Source: Aestuariivirga litoralis | GTDB taxonomy: Bacteria; Pseudomonadota; Alphaproteobacteria; Rhizobiales; Aestuariivirgaceae | Assembly: GCF_015714715.1 (NCBI RefSeq) | Contig: NZ_WAHS01000001.1 | Span: 1,612,001-1,676,000, forward strand | Reading direction: 5' to 3' | DNA length: 64,000 bases | Part shown: positions 1 to 9,034 of the stretch, in pieces | Layout of the letters: each line of letters begins with the position of its first letter | Position numbering within the stretch: position 1 is the stretch's first letter | The notes under the pieces: generated by a model | What the model saw: only the letters and a program-made list of their open reading frames with translations | The model's database searches: none | Told to the model about the DNA's origin: nothing | Program-made: the position numbers and the translations under genes

Positions 1-257
1 GCGTGATGGCTGGCGTGCTGGTACAGATCAGGCCGCATATGGGGCACGATCTGCTGTTGCCTCTGTTTGCGGCGGCCATTCTGGGCGGCATCGGAAGTGT
101 GCCCGGTGCGATGACTGCGGGTTTGATCGTGGGGCTGGCTGAAGCACTCTGCGTGCAATTTGTCGGCGCTGAATGGCGCGCTGCGGTCTCCTTCCTCATT
201 CTGGTTGCGATCCTGGTCGCAAGGCCACAAGGCCTTTTTGGAAAGGCATCATCATGA
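1..257 (+). CDS. Branched-chain amino acid-type ABC permease (LivH family), 3' part only
   Basis: This is the C-terminal 84 or so residues of an inner-membrane permease; the gene begins before the window. The visible part has the family ending: a hydrophobic segment with LLPLFAAAILGGIGSVPGAM, the region that carries the glycine-rich loop of LivH proteins, and a closing ARPQGLFG motif. Its stop codon overlaps the start of the LivM-like gene (ATGA), so the two are translationally coupled halves of one transporter. The family imports branched-chain amino acids, but many members carry urea, amides or other small solutes. The neighbouring sugar and polyol enzymes leave the substrate open. Confidence 0.88.
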   Translation, partial: VMAGVLVQIRPHMGHDLLLPLFAAAILGGIGSVPGAMTAGLIVGLAEALCVQFVGAEWRAAVSFLILVAILVARPQGLFGKASS

Positions 258-1210
258 TCGAGCTGGTGAGCTATGGCGCCTTCTTCCTCACACTGGCATT
301 GACCTATGCCGTGATGTGCCTTGGCCTCAATGTGCAATGGGGGCAGACCGGATTGTTCAATGTGGGCATCGCCGGTTTTGTGGCGATTGGCGCCTATGTT
401 TCCGCGCTGCTCACCACGCCGGATGACCCTGCCCGCTTTGGGGGATTTGACCTGCCGATTTTTGTGGGCTGGATCGCCGCTGCCATCGTCACCGCAATAG
501 CTTCCGGACTGCTGGGTGCACTCACCTTGCGGCTGCGCGCGGATTATTTGGCGATTGCAACTTTCGGCTTTGCCGTTGTGATACAACTCGCGGCACTCAA
601 TCTGCAGTCCTTGACTGGTGGTCCCTTCGGCATTGGCTTCATCCCCCGGCCATTCCCATCGTTGGCCGGTAATCCTTTGTGGTTCGGCCTTGCCAGTCTT
701 GCTCTGGTCGCGGCGGTTACGCTCGCGGTTTACCTTGCGCTGGAGCATCTGATGCGCAGCCCTTGGGGCCGCGTGCTGCGCGCCATCCGCGAGGATGAGC
801 AGGCCGCTTTGGCACTGGGCAAGCAGGCCGTGCGCTTCAGGCTGCAAGCCTTTGCGGTGGGCGGCGGTATCATGGGGCTGGCGGGTGCCATTCAAGGCCA
901 TTTCATCGGCTTCATCTCTCCTGAGAATTACGTGCCAATGCTGACCTTTCAGGTTTGGGCCATGTTGATTGTCGGTGGCTCCGGCAATAATCGCGGCGCA
1001 ATCTTCGGCGCTGTTCTGGTCTGGGCCATTTGGGCTGCATCGGGTGCTGCTATTTCTGCGCTAGTGCCACCCGACCAACAAGCCCGCGCCGCGGCGTTGA
1101 AGATCGTGATGATCGGCGTTGCCATCTGCGCCGTGTTGCTGTTGCGGCCGCGCGGCGTATTGGGCGAGTTGCGCACTATTTCGCGCCATATTGAGAAAGC
1201 AAAATCATGA
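254..1210 (+). CDS. Branched-chain amino acid-type ABC permease (LivM family)
   Basis: A 318-residue integral membrane permease that pairs with the LivH-type protein just upstream. The start at 254 overlaps the upstream stop by four bases; a longer frame exists but reads into the previous gene. The N-terminus has the LivM signature GQTGLFNVGIAGFVAIGAY around residues 33-51. The cytoplasmic loop that contacts the ATPase is GRVLRAIREDEQAALALG near residue 172. A glycine-rich VGGSGNNRGAIFGA follows near the end, then RPRGVLGE. The next gene also starts by ATGA overlap. The ATPases and binding protein should lie upstream of the window. Confidence 0.9.
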   Translation: MIELVSYGAFFLTLALTYAVMCLGLNVQWGQTGLFNVGIAGFVAIGAYVSALLTTPDDPARFGGFDLPIFVGWIAAAIVTAIASGLLGALTLRLRADYLAIATFGFAVVIQLAALNLQSLTGGPFGIGFIPRPFPSLAGNPLWFGLASLALVAAVTLAVYLALEHLMRSPWGRVLRAIREDEQAALALGKQAVRFRLQAFAVGGGIMGLAGAIQGHFIGFISPENYVPMLTFQVWAMLIVGGSGNNRGAIFGAVLVWAIWAASGAAISALVPPDQQARAAALKIVMIGVAICAVLLLRPRGVLGELRTISRHIEKAKS

Positions 1211-2673
1211 CTTCGATGAAACACCTTCCGCGCGCCACTCTGGCGGGCGGGCTCTCGCTGCCGCGCATTGTGTGCGGGTTGTGGCAAGTGGCGGACATTG
1301 AACGCGACGGCAAGATCATTGATCCGCAGGTCGGGGCTGATGCATTGCAAGACTATGTGAAGGCCGGCTTCACCGCCTTTGACATGGCCGATCATTACGG
1401 AACGTCGGAGATCATTACTGGTACGCTGCTGAAGCGTTATCAGGACGGCGACAGGCCTTTGGCCTTTACCAAATGGTGTCCCGCGCCCGGAATAATGACT
1501 GCGGACATCGTGCGGGCTGGCGTGCAAGAGCGGCTGGACCGGCTGGGCGTCAAGAAGGTGGACCTGCTGCAATTCCATTGGTGGACATTCGAGCATCCCG
1601 CATGGCTCGACGCGCTGCATGAAATGAAGAAGCTGCAGGAGGAAGGTCTGATCGGCGCCATTGGTGTTACCAATTTTGATGCGGCCCATCTGGCACTGGC
1701 TTTGGCTGATGGCATTCCGATTGTCTCCAACCAGGTTTCATTCTCTGTGCTGGACCGGCGCGGGCGCGGCGCGCTTGCCAAGCTTTGCGCCGAGAGCGGC
1801 GTGAAGCTGCTGGCTTACGGCACGCTGAACGGTGGCTTCCTTTCAGAAAAATGGCTGGGCAAGCCGGAGCCTGAAACCATCGCCGATTGGAGCAAGTCTA
1901 AATACAAGCGCTTCATTGATGCAGCGGGCGGCTGGGCGATTTATCAGGAACTGCTGACCGCGTTGTCGAAGATCGCTGCCAAGCACAAGGTCTCGCTCTC
2001 CAACGTGGCCACGCGCTGGATCTTGGAACAAGCGCATGTGGCCGCCATCATCATCGGCGCGCGGATCGGCGAGAATGTGCATCATGACGATAACCGAGAG
2101 GTTTTCGGCTTCACGCTGCTGCCGGAAGATCACGCAGCGTTGGAAGCCGTGTTCACACGCATGACGCCCATTCCCGGTGATTGCGGCGATGAATACCGCA
2201 AGCCGCCTTTTCTCACTGCCTCGGGCGATCTCAGCCATCATTTGAGTTCAATACCTTCAGCCTATCCGAAATTTCCGTTGCAACACCGCGATGGATCGCG
2301 CGTGTCATCCGGCAGCCCATGGGAACCCATGGCCGGATACAGCCGTGCGATGCGGGTGAACGACACATTGTTTGTATCCGGGACCACAGCCACTCACACC
2401 GATGGGCGCTGCGTGGCGCCCGGCAATGCCGCCGCCCAAACAACTTATATCTTGGACAAAATCGCAGGCGCACTCACGGCGGCGGGCAGCCGGATCGAAG
2501 ATGTGGTGCGCACCCGCATCTATATCGTTGACGAAGCCGATTGTGAGCCGATCTCGCTGGCGCATGGCCGTGTGTTCGGAAACATCATGCCAGCCAACAC
2601 GCTCGTCAAAGTGGCAGGTCTCATCGGCAACTACGAAGTCGAAATCGAGGCCGATGCTCTAGCCGTCGGTTGA
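1207..2673 (+). CDS. Aldo/keto reductase fused to a Rid (YjgF/YER057c) domain
   Basis: A 488-residue two-domain protein. Residues 1 to about 330 are an NADPH-dependent aldo/keto reductase with the catalytic tetrad in place: D59 and Y64 in FDMADHYG, K89 in FTKW, H124 in LLQFHWW. Residues from about 350 onward form a Rid-family domain (FVSGTTATHTDGR, then VRTRIYIVDEADCE and VEIEADALAVG at the end). RidA deaminates reactive imines using an Arg near this end, in a VARLP-like motif; here the motif reads VAGL with Gly at 471, so imine deaminase activity looks unlikely and a binding or structural role is possible. The gene is coupled to the Liv permease by ATGA overlap. Its 3' end overlaps the convergent dehydrogenase by 15 bases. 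Confidence 0.87.
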   Translation: MTSMKHLPRATLAGGLSLPRIVCGLWQVADIERDGKIIDPQVGADALQDYVKAGFTAFDMADHYGTSEIITGTLLKRYQDGDRPLAFTKWCPAPGIMTADIVRAGVQERLDRLGVKKVDLLQFHWWTFEHPAWLDALHEMKKLQEEGLIGAIGVTNFDAAHLALALADGIPIVSNQVSFSVLDRRGRGALAKLCAESGVKLLAYGTLNGGFLSEKWLGKPEPETIADWSKSKYKRFIDAAGGWAIYQELLTALSKIAAKHKVSLSNVATRWILEQAHVAAIIIGARIGENVHHDDNREVFGFTLLPEDHAALEAVFTRMTPIPGDCGDEYRKPPFLTASGDLSHHLSSIPSAYPKFPLQHRDGSRVSSGSPWEPMAGYSRAMRVNDTLFVSGTTATHTDGRCVAPGNAAAQTTYILDKIAGALTAAGSRIEDVVRTRIYIVDEADCEPISLAHGRVFGNIMPANTLVKVAGLIGNYEVEIEADALAVG

Positions 2674-3750
2674 GATTTCAGACAGCAGAACCGTGCGCCG
2701 CTCGGCCATCGAGCGGTAGCCCGCTTCCACCAGCGCCACGGTCTTCACATTGTCGGCAATCGAAAGCGCAGGTGCTTCACCGCTGGCCACTGCATGTTGC
2801 AGCTGTTCCATCACGCCGATAAAGGCCTGCGGGAACCACATGGTGTTCCAACTGGGCGTGACCCATTTTCCGGCGGTTTGCTTCACTGAATTGTAGCTCA
2901 GTGTAGAGGGGGCGCCATTGGGCCAGCCGATCGAACCCTTGGCCACGCCCTCGGTTCCTTCCACCCGGAAATGGATATGCTGGTCGTTGTCGTAACCCTC
3001 CTGGCGCGGGCCGGACCAGACATCCTCCAGCGAAACCGCCATAACACCTGAAGGAAAATTGAGGGTGGAAACGACAATACCGTCCTTGTGTGCAAAGGTT
3101 GTGCGCGGGTCCTTGCGGGTGAGCGCCGTGATGTCAGTGGGATCGCCAAACAGGAAGCGCAGCGCATCAAGGTGATGCACACTCATGTTGGAATAGGTCA
3201 GGCGATCATAATCTTTCAGAAAAGGCTGCCAGTGCGGGATGGCGTGCATGTCGATCTGGGCAAAGACGATCTCCCCCAACGCGCCGCTATCGATCACCTG
3301 CTTCAGTACGCGCATCGACTGGTCGTAACGCATGTTCTGATTGACCGAGACAATCTTGCCCGCCTTTTTGGCTTCCTCACGCAGGTCAATAGCGTCCTTC
3401 AGCGAAAGGGCCAGTGGCTTCTGCGCTAGGATGGCCTTGATATGCGGCTGCTTAAGGGCGTGGCGGATCAGGGCTGGCTGCAAGTCGGGCGGAAAAGCCA
3501 GATCCAGAATTTCAATCGATTTGTCTTCGATCAATTTTTCCGGCGTATCGTGCACAAGGGGAATGCCCCAACGGCTGGCCACTTTTTCCGCATTCGCCTT
3601 GGTGCGCGATGCGATGGCGCCCACTTTAAAGCCGGCTTCCTTGTAAGCCGCGAGATGGCATTCCGCCATGATCATCCCGGCACCTATGCAGCCGATGGTG
3701 GACTGGCGGCAGCGGACTTTCACATCAGGTTCAAAAACAATGGCGCTCAT
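2659..3750 (-). CDS. Gfo/Idh/MocA family NAD(P)-dependent oxidoreductase
   Basis: A 363-residue soluble dehydrogenase of the glucose-fructose oxidoreductase, inositol dehydrogenase and MocA family. The N-terminal Rossmann fold carries IGCIGAGMIMAECH near residue 20. The family's EKP motif appears as LAQKPLAL, with Gln for Glu but Lys and Pro kept. I chose the ATG at 3750 because a good GGGAG ribosome site sits about 9 bases upstream; the longer frame would run into the divergent gene's 5' region. It shares a roughly 100-bp divergent promoter region with the mannitol-dehydrogenase-like gene. A role in oxidising a cyclic polyol or aldose is likely; the substrate cannot be read from sequence. 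Confidence 0.88.
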   Translation of the reverse strand: MSAIVFEPDVKVRCRQSTIGCIGAGMIMAECHLAAYKEAGFKVGAIASRTKANAEKVASRWGIPLVHDTPEKLIEDKSIEILDLAFPPDLQPALIRHALKQPHIKAILAQKPLALSLKDAIDLREEAKKAGKIVSVNQNMRYDQSMRVLKQVIDSGALGEIVFAQIDMHAIPHWQPFLKDYDRLTYSNMSVHHLDALRFLFGDPTDITALTRKDPRTTFAHKDGIVVSTLNFPSGVMAVSLEDVWSGPRQEGYDNDQHIHFRVEGTEGVAKGSIGWPNGAPSTLSYNSVKQTAGKWVTPSWNTMWFPQAFIGVMEQLQHAVASGEAPALSIADNVKTVALVEAGYRSMAERRTVLLSEISTDG

Positions 3751-3850
3751 TTTCACATTGTCTCCCACAAGTTGGCTTGGCGTCAATGCTCCTTGACCTG
3801 CCACGCCAGGCCACCGAAAAGGAAGACTGATGGAAATTGATTGAACTCCT

Positions 3851-5320
3851 TTGCCCCAGAGACTGTCCCTCGCCACGCTTGGAAAACCCCTGCCCTATGA
3901 CAGGAGCGCTGTCACGTCCGGCATCGTGCATCTGGGCATCGGTGCGTTCCACCGGGCGCACATGGCCGCCTATATTGACGATGTACTCGCCTTTGATCCC
4001 GCATGGGGCATCACCGGTGCGTCCCTGCGCAGGCCTGATACGCGAGACGCTCTCGCACCGCAGGATTTTCTTTACAGCCATGTCGTCCGGGGCACTGAGC
4101 GCACCGAGATCAAGGTGATCGGCAGCCTGCTGGATGTGCTGGATGCAAATACCCAGCATGACGCCTTGATGGCGGCTCTTTGTGCGCCAAACACGCTCAT
4201 CGTTTCGCTGACCGTGACCGAGAAAGGCTATTGTCATGATCCGACAACCGGCCAGATCGATCCCGGCCACCACGATATCCTGCATGATCTCGCCCATCCG
4301 GAAATGCCAATGAGTGCACCCGGCCTTCTGGTCCGAGCAATCGAACTGCGCCGCGCGGCTGGCCTTCAACCCTTCACGGTTCTGTGCTGCGATAATCTTC
4401 CCGCCAATGGCGAAACCGTAGCGCGCGTGGTCACTGGCTTTGCCGCACTGCGCGACAAAGCGCTGGCAGAATATATTGCAAGGCATGTTTCGTTTCCTTC
4501 CACAATGGTGGACCGCATTGTCCCCGCCACCACATATGAAGATCGCCGGGACGTTCTCGAAAGAACGGGGGTGGAAGACGCGTGGCCGGTGGTGACAGAG
4601 CCCTTCAGCCAATGGGTGATCGAGGATGATTTTTCATCAGGCCGGCCGGACTTTGCACGGGTAGGCGCGCAGATGGTGTCAGATGTGAAACCCTTTGAGC
4701 ACATGAAGCTTCGCATGTTGAATGGCAGCCATTCCACGCTGGCGTATCTCGGTTATCTCATGGGCCATGAATTCGTCAGCCAGGCCATCGGTGATCCCGG
4801 CATCCGAACCTTGATCCATGGGTTGATGACAGAAGAGGTGATGCCCACCTTGCCGCCCGGCTTGGGTGATGTGAATGCCTATCGTGACGCGTTGCTGCAG
4901 CGATTTTCAAACCCAGCCCTGAAGCACCGCACCTGGCAAATCGCGATGGATGGCAGCCAGAAGCTGCCGCAGCGCCTGCTCGGCACAATCAGGGAGCGCC
5001 TTTCCCACGGGCAATCCGTCAGCCGGTTGTCGCTGGGTGTGGCCGGATGGATGCGCTACCTTACGGGCCGCGACGAGAAGGGACAAGTGATTGACGTGCG
5101 CGACCCGCTTGCCACGCAGCTGGGCAGGATTGCTGAACAAGCCGGTGGCGATGCGGAGCAATTGGTGCGGGGTTTGCTGCAGGTGAAGGAAATTTTCGGC
5201 GCTGACCTGAAGCAGCATGAGGCATTCATTTCGCTATTGATCACACAAGCGAAGTCGTTGTTGGACCATGGTGCGCGCGCAACAATTCAGAATTTGAATG
5301 CGGGGTTCGACCAGCCTTAA
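3851..5320 (+). CDS. Mannitol dehydrogenase family protein (polyol or hexuronate 2-dehydrogenase)
   Basis: A 489-residue NAD-dependent long-chain polyol dehydrogenase of the MtlK/UxuB type. The N-terminus has the cofactor-fold pattern IVHLGIGAFHRAHMA. The centre has SLTVTEKGYCHD, typical of the family. The catalytic motif K-x4-N-x2-H is intact as K286, N291 and H294 (KLRMLNGSH). Such enzymes interconvert mannitol, arabitol or sorbitol with ketoses, or fructuronate with mannonate. The frame begins at a TTG with CCTTTG context; no in-frame ATG fits the conserved N-terminus better, so the exact start is uncertain by a few codons. The 3' end overlaps the next, convergent gene by four bases. Confidence 0.9.
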   Translation: MPQRLSLATLGKPLPYDRSAVTSGIVHLGIGAFHRAHMAAYIDDVLAFDPAWGITGASLRRPDTRDALAPQDFLYSHVVRGTERTEIKVIGSLLDVLDANTQHDALMAALCAPNTLIVSLTVTEKGYCHDPTTGQIDPGHHDILHDLAHPEMPMSAPGLLVRAIELRRAAGLQPFTVLCCDNLPANGETVARVVTGFAALRDKALAEYIARHVSFPSTMVDRIVPATTYEDRRDVLERTGVEDAWPVVTEPFSQWVIEDDFSSGRPDFARVGAQMVSDVKPFEHMKLRMLNGSHSTLAYLGYLMGHEFVSQAIGDPGIRTLIHGLMTEEVMPTLPPGLGDVNAYRDALLQRFSNPALKHRTWQIAMDGSQKLPQRLLGTIRERLSHGQSVSRLSLGVAGWMRYLTGRDEKGQVIDVRDPLATQLGRIAEQAGGDAEQLVRGLLQVKEIFGADLKQHEAFISLLITQAKSLLDHGARATIQNLNAGFDQP

Positions 5321-6525
5321 AGGCCAAACAATTCCGCGTCCGGATCTTTCAATCCCTGAATATGGCGTGAGACAAGTTCGGCCGCCAGCATGCTGAAGGT
5401 GATGCCGTTTCCGCCGAATCCCAGCACCGCATAGCAGCGCGAAAGGCCGGGGATGGGTCCGATGGCAGGCAAGCCCTTGGGGCTTTCGCCAAAGCATCCG
5501 CTCCAGGCGAATTCCGGCGTGAAATCCACCTCCGGCAAAAGCTTCTGCGCCTTGGCGGCAATGCGCGCCACTTTCGCGGGGGTCAAAGCATCCCGCTTTT
5601 CCTCATTCGAGAAGCTTTCGTCTTCTCCGCCGGCAATAATGCGTCCGTCTGCGGTGGAGCGCAGATAGAGATAGGGGTCGGCCGCTTCCCAGATCAGGCT
5701 GCCGCTTTTCCAGATTTTCCGAGGCTGCGGTTTGGTGGCCAATACCCAAGTAGAAATGATCCTGTAACCCTTGGGCCGCGCCCGTTCCAAAACCTCATAG
5801 CCTGTGCAGAACACAGCATGCTTCACCATGATATGCTTTCCATCAGCCGTGGTGAGGCGCACGCGCAACCGTGTCTGATCCACATCGACCACCTCTGTGT
5901 GGTTCACCAAGGTTCCGCCCTCATTGGTGAAGTGCTTCCACAGGCCCTGCACAAGCTTTACCGGATCAGCCTCGGCATTACCCCGTGTGATGATGGCGCC
6001 TGCTTTCGAGAGCCCGGAAAAATCGGCCAGGCCTTTACGGTTTACATAACGCGCCCGCATTCCAATCGCCGCGCGCGCCGCCCATTCAAGTTTCAGCTCA
6101 TCATTATTGAGAACATTGCCTGGCAGATAAATGGTTTCACGCGGTTTCCAATCGCAGTCTATGCCAAGATCACTCACGCGCGCTTCAAGGCTGCGCACGG
6201 CTTCAGCCGATCTGATCCAGGCCCGTGCGGCGTCAGACTTGCCAAGCTGCTTCTCCAACTGTGTCAAAGGGACGTCGAGTTCGGATTGCAACAAAGCTGT
6301 GCTGGCGGGCGTGGAACCGGACATGATGTTGCGGCGATCGAGAACCAGAACCGAAAAGCCCACCCGCTGCAGAGCATCTGCCATCAAAGCGCCAGATATG
6401 CCGGTGCCGATAATTGCAATGTCATGTGACGCTGCGCTGGATAGGCCGTGCGATATAATCCTGGGCGGCGATAAGAGCCAAACGGGCGTGCCCGATTTCA
6501 ATTTGCGCTTGCGAGTAAGTGCCAT
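5317..6525 (-). CDS. FAD-dependent oxidoreductase, DAO (glycine/D-amino acid oxidase) family
   Basis: A 402-residue flavoprotein. The dinucleotide-binding motif AIIGTGISGALMADALQ with the acidic end VLVLDRR begins near residue 37, after an unusually long polar N-terminal extension. The C-terminus has the second FAD contact region, GLPAIGPIPGLSRCYAVLGFGGNGITFS. The overall layout matches amine and amino acid oxidases of the DadA/PuuB kind. It runs on the minus strand downstream of the HlyD fragment with about 100 bases between, so it may or may not share that transcript. The substrate is not indicated by neighbours. The start could be later, nearer SSAASHDIAIIG. Confidence 0.82.
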   Translation of the reverse strand: MALTRKRKLKSGTPVWLLSPPRIISHGLSSAASHDIAIIGTGISGALMADALQRVGFSVLVLDRRNIMSGSTPASTALLQSELDVPLTQLEKQLGKSDAARAWIRSAEAVRSLEARVSDLGIDCDWKPRETIYLPGNVLNNDELKLEWAARAAIGMRARYVNRKGLADFSGLSKAGAIITRGNAEADPVKLVQGLWKHFTNEGGTLVNHTEVVDVDQTRLRVRLTTADGKHIMVKHAVFCTGYEVLERARPKGYRIISTWVLATKPQPRKIWKSGSLIWEAADPYLYLRSTADGRIIAGGEDESFSNEEKRDALTPAKVARIAAKAQKLLPEVDFTPEFAWSGCFGESPKGLPAIGPIPGLSRCYAVLGFGGNGITFSMLAAELVSRHIQGLKDPDAELFGL

Positions 6526-6624
6526 TCCACTGCCAACTCCATTCCAGTGCTGTTCAGCACCTTGATGAGAACCGCCTGGACCCGCCGAAGTTCCGTTCGA
6601 ATGGCGCTATCTATCGCCTGAATT

Positions 6625-7533
6625 TCAGGTATGTTTCTTATTAGTTAGGACACGCAGTTCGGCGGGCTGCTGCACGCTGTCCAGATCGATCACCACATCC
6701 ACCCGCAGGTTGACGGGCAATTGCACACCGGCGGGCAGTGTCACGATAACTTTCAGCACGCGTGTGTCTCGCTTTTCGGTGGCTGCGTTGGCAGTTACGG
6801 TTTTTGCACCCAGGCGCGGGCTGATGCTAGTGATCGTGCCTCCCAGCGTCTTGCCGCGCAAAGCGGGCACCATGATCTTGGCCTTCTGGCCGATTTTCAA
6901 ACCACTGATGTCATTCTCGTCGATCTGAACACGCACTTTAAGGTGCGAGGTGTCGGCGATCTGCATGATGGCTGCGGGCCCGGTCTGCGTGGCCAAGGCC
7001 TCACCCGGATGCAGATATTGCCGCAGTACCACGCCATCGATGGTGGATTTGATTTGGGATTTCGCGAGGGATGCCTGCGCCTCGGTTAGTTTGTCGACAA
7101 CAAGATTATAGGAGGCTTTCGCTTCTACGATCTCTTCACGGCGCGATCCCTGCTTCAGGATATCGAACTGCTGCTGGGCCGCGGCCATGCGTTGCTGGCT
7201 GGCTGCCAGCGAGCGGCGCGCTTCGTCCAGCTGCTCCTGCGAGATGGCGCCCTTCTGCGCCAGCACTTCGCGGCGGCGCAGCTGAACTTCGAACAGATTG
7301 GCATTGCTCTGTTCTTCCTTGAACTGGGCCTGGGCACGCGCCACTTCCTGCGGCCGTGGGCCTTTTTCAACGAGCGCCAACCGCGCGGCTGCTACGTCCA
7401 CTGAAGACTGCGCCTGTGCGACAAGCGCCTTCAGGTCATCATTGGCAAGCTCTGCCACCACTTTGCCGCGGGTGACCGTATCGCCCTCGGCCTTGCTGAC
7501 GGAAGCGATAACGCCCTGAATCTGCGCGGAAAG
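6625..7533 (-). pseudogene. HlyD-family membrane fusion (adaptor) protein, 5'-truncated remnant
   Basis: The reading frame encodes about 300 residues of a periplasmic adaptor: a lipoyl half (GVIASVSKAEGDTVTRGKVVAEL), a long coiled-coil hairpin rich in Ala, Gln and Glu, the second lipoyl half (KSTIDGVVLRQYLHPGEAL) and a beta-barrel ending in LRVLTNKKHT. It begins right after an in-frame TAG (7534-7536), which is only about 40 bases past the ketoacyl synthase stop. There is no room for the signal or membrane-anchor segment every HlyD protein needs, and no ATG in the conserved start. The nearest starts (GTG at 7459-7464) would cut into the lipoyl domain. No partner ABC or RND pump gene follows. 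I read it as a remnant left by a deletion; a sequencing error at the TAG would not by itself restore a signal segment. Confidence 0.66.
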
Positions 7534-7589
7534 CTATTCAAATGCGAAGAAGACTGCCGCGGCCCTGCTGGAAGATCTGGATTGGGCGA

Positions 7590-8780
7590 TCAGGCCGTAA
7601 AGACCAGCGAAGCGTTCAGCCCGCCAAAGGCAAATGAATTCGAGACCGCGGCGCGCACATCTGCTGTTCTGGAATGCAGCGGGACATAGTCCAGATCACA
7701 TTCCGGATCCGGCTCCAGATAATTCGCTGTGGGCGGAATGACGCCATGCATCATCGACAGAACGGTGGTCACCGCTTCAATGCCACCTGATGCGCCGAGG
7801 CCATGGCCCGTTACACTTTTAGTGCTGCTCATCGGTGGTGCAGAATTTCCGAACACGGCCTTCACCGCCGCCGTCTCAGTCAGATCATTGGCCTGGGTTC
7901 CGGTGCCATGCGCATTGATATAGCTGACGTCACGCGAAGCCACATTGGCTTTTTCAAGCGCATCACGCATGACGAAGGACATGCCGTCTGCGCTGGGGTT
8001 GAACATATCTGCGGCATCGGCGGAGCAGGAAAATCCGGCCAGTTTGGCCAGCACTTTTGCACCACGAGCCTTGGCATGCTGTTCGCTTTCCAGCACCAAT
8101 AGGCCAGCGCCTTCGCCCAAAGTGAGGCCTACGCGACCCTTGGAGAAGGGCCGGCAGATATCCGGCGCCAGGATGCGCATGCTTTCCCAGGCATTAATCG
8201 TGCCCCGGTTGAGCGGCGCTTCCGCACCACCGGCCACGGCCACATCAGCCATTCCGGACTTGATCAATTCCGCGGCAATGCCGATGGCATGGGCACCTGA
8301 TGCACAGGCACTGGCGATCACGAAAGTGGGGCCGCGCAAACCATAGGCGATCGACACCCAGCTGGCGCTGGAGCTCGACATGGATTTCGAAACCGTCATC
8401 GGATGGACGCGGTCTTTCCCGTCGGCATAGAGGCGCTGGAATTGCTCATCGAGCGTGACAAGCCCTGCACCGCCATTGCCGATGATTACGGCGACGCGCG
8501 CCGGATTGACGTTGTTGGCCTTGATCCCAGCCATGGCCAGAGCTTGGCCGGCGGCGTGAACAGCAAACTGGGCGTTGCGGTCCATCGCCTGCGCCTTTAC
8601 CGGCAAGGCAGCCAGGAAAGAGGTGTCTCGCACTTCGGCAACACGCGACGGGCTTCCCGGAATGGAGAGTGGCTCGGTGGTTTCCGAACGGCCGGCCGAT
8701 ACGTTATCCCAGAACTGATCCAGCGACGTTCCGCCGGGCGCAATCACGCCAAGCCCAGTGACAGCGATGTCTCGCATCAT
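7590..8780 (-). CDS. Beta-ketoacyl-ACP synthase, NodE/FabF type
   Basis: A 396-residue KAS-II-type condensing enzyme with a complete Cys-His-His site: C159 in SACASGAHAIG, H291 in NAHGTGT, and H326 in KSVTGHGLG with K321 beside it. It should condense malonyl-ACP with an acyl chain in the cytoplasm. Its length and pairing with a dedicated ACP immediately upstream (ATGA overlap) resemble the nodFE pair that makes unusual acyl chains for Nod factors, or other special-purpose lipid clusters, rather than housekeeping fabF. The HlyD remnant directly downstream hints that the product was once exported. No dehydratase, acyltransferase or nodulation genes are in view, so the lipid is unknown. Confidence 0.9.
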   Translation of the reverse strand: MMRDIAVTGLGVIAPGGTSLDQFWDNVSAGRSETTEPLSIPGSPSRVAEVRDTSFLAALPVKAQAMDRNAQFAVHAAGQALAMAGIKANNVNPARVAVIIGNGGAGLVTLDEQFQRLYADGKDRVHPMTVSKSMSSSSASWVSIAYGLRGPTFVIASACASGAHAIGIAAELIKSGMADVAVAGGAEAPLNRGTINAWESMRILAPDICRPFSKGRVGLTLGEGAGLLVLESEQHAKARGAKVLAKLAGFSCSADAADMFNPSADGMSFVMRDALEKANVASRDVSYINAHGTGTQANDLTETAAVKAVFGNSAPPMSSTKSVTGHGLGASGGIEAVTTVLSMMHGVIPPTANYLEPDPECDLDYVPLHSRTADVRAAVSNSFAFGGLNASLVFTA

Positions 8781-9034
8781 GAAGCGGCAGGCTGTACGGC
8801 CAGTGATTCCACGTAGGTCACGACATCGCCGATGGTCTTCAGATTTTCGCCAAGTTCGTTGGCATTGGCCTGAACTTCAATATGAAATTCGTCCTCAATG
8901 AGAAACACGAGCTCAATGAAATCAAATGAGTCAACACCCATTTCCTCGAGCGTGGTGGTGGGCTTCAAATCGGTGAAGGTCCTGCCGGTCTGCTTCTCGA
9001 CCAAACGCATAAGACGATCCGAAACACTCTCCAT
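8777..9034 (-). CDS. Acyl carrier protein, dedicated (NodF-like arrangement)
   Basis: An 85-residue acidic four-helix carrier. The phosphopantetheine attachment site is Ser36 in GVDSFDFIEL; the usual DSL motif is DSF here, which can still be modified but marks it as different from the housekeeping AcpP. I chose the ATG at 9034 because AGGAG lies seven bases upstream; a GTG five codons earlier is possible but would remove that site. The stop overlaps the start of the ketoacyl synthase (ATGA), so carrier and synthase are made together. The carrier probably delivers acyl chains to the adjacent synthase only. Confidence 0.9.
   Translation of the reverse strand: MESVSDRLMRLVEKQTGRTFTDLKPTTTLEEMGVDSFDFIELVFLIEDEFHIEVQANANELGENLKTIGDVVTYVESLAVQPAAS

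Noticed and set aside
34-1210. Assigning leucine, isoleucine and valine transport to the Liv-type permeases
   Set aside because: The family imports many solutes and the coupled aldo/keto reductase-Rid gene does not fit plain amino acid uptake, so only the family is stated.
949-1689. A 246-codon minus-strand frame at the LivM/aldo-keto reductase junction
   Set aside because: Antisense to two coupled genes with conserved motifs.
6611-6623. Palindrome CCTGAA-A-TTCAGG near the end of the HlyD remnant, as a terminator
   Set aside because: Short and not followed by a T tract on either strand, so no support as a terminator.
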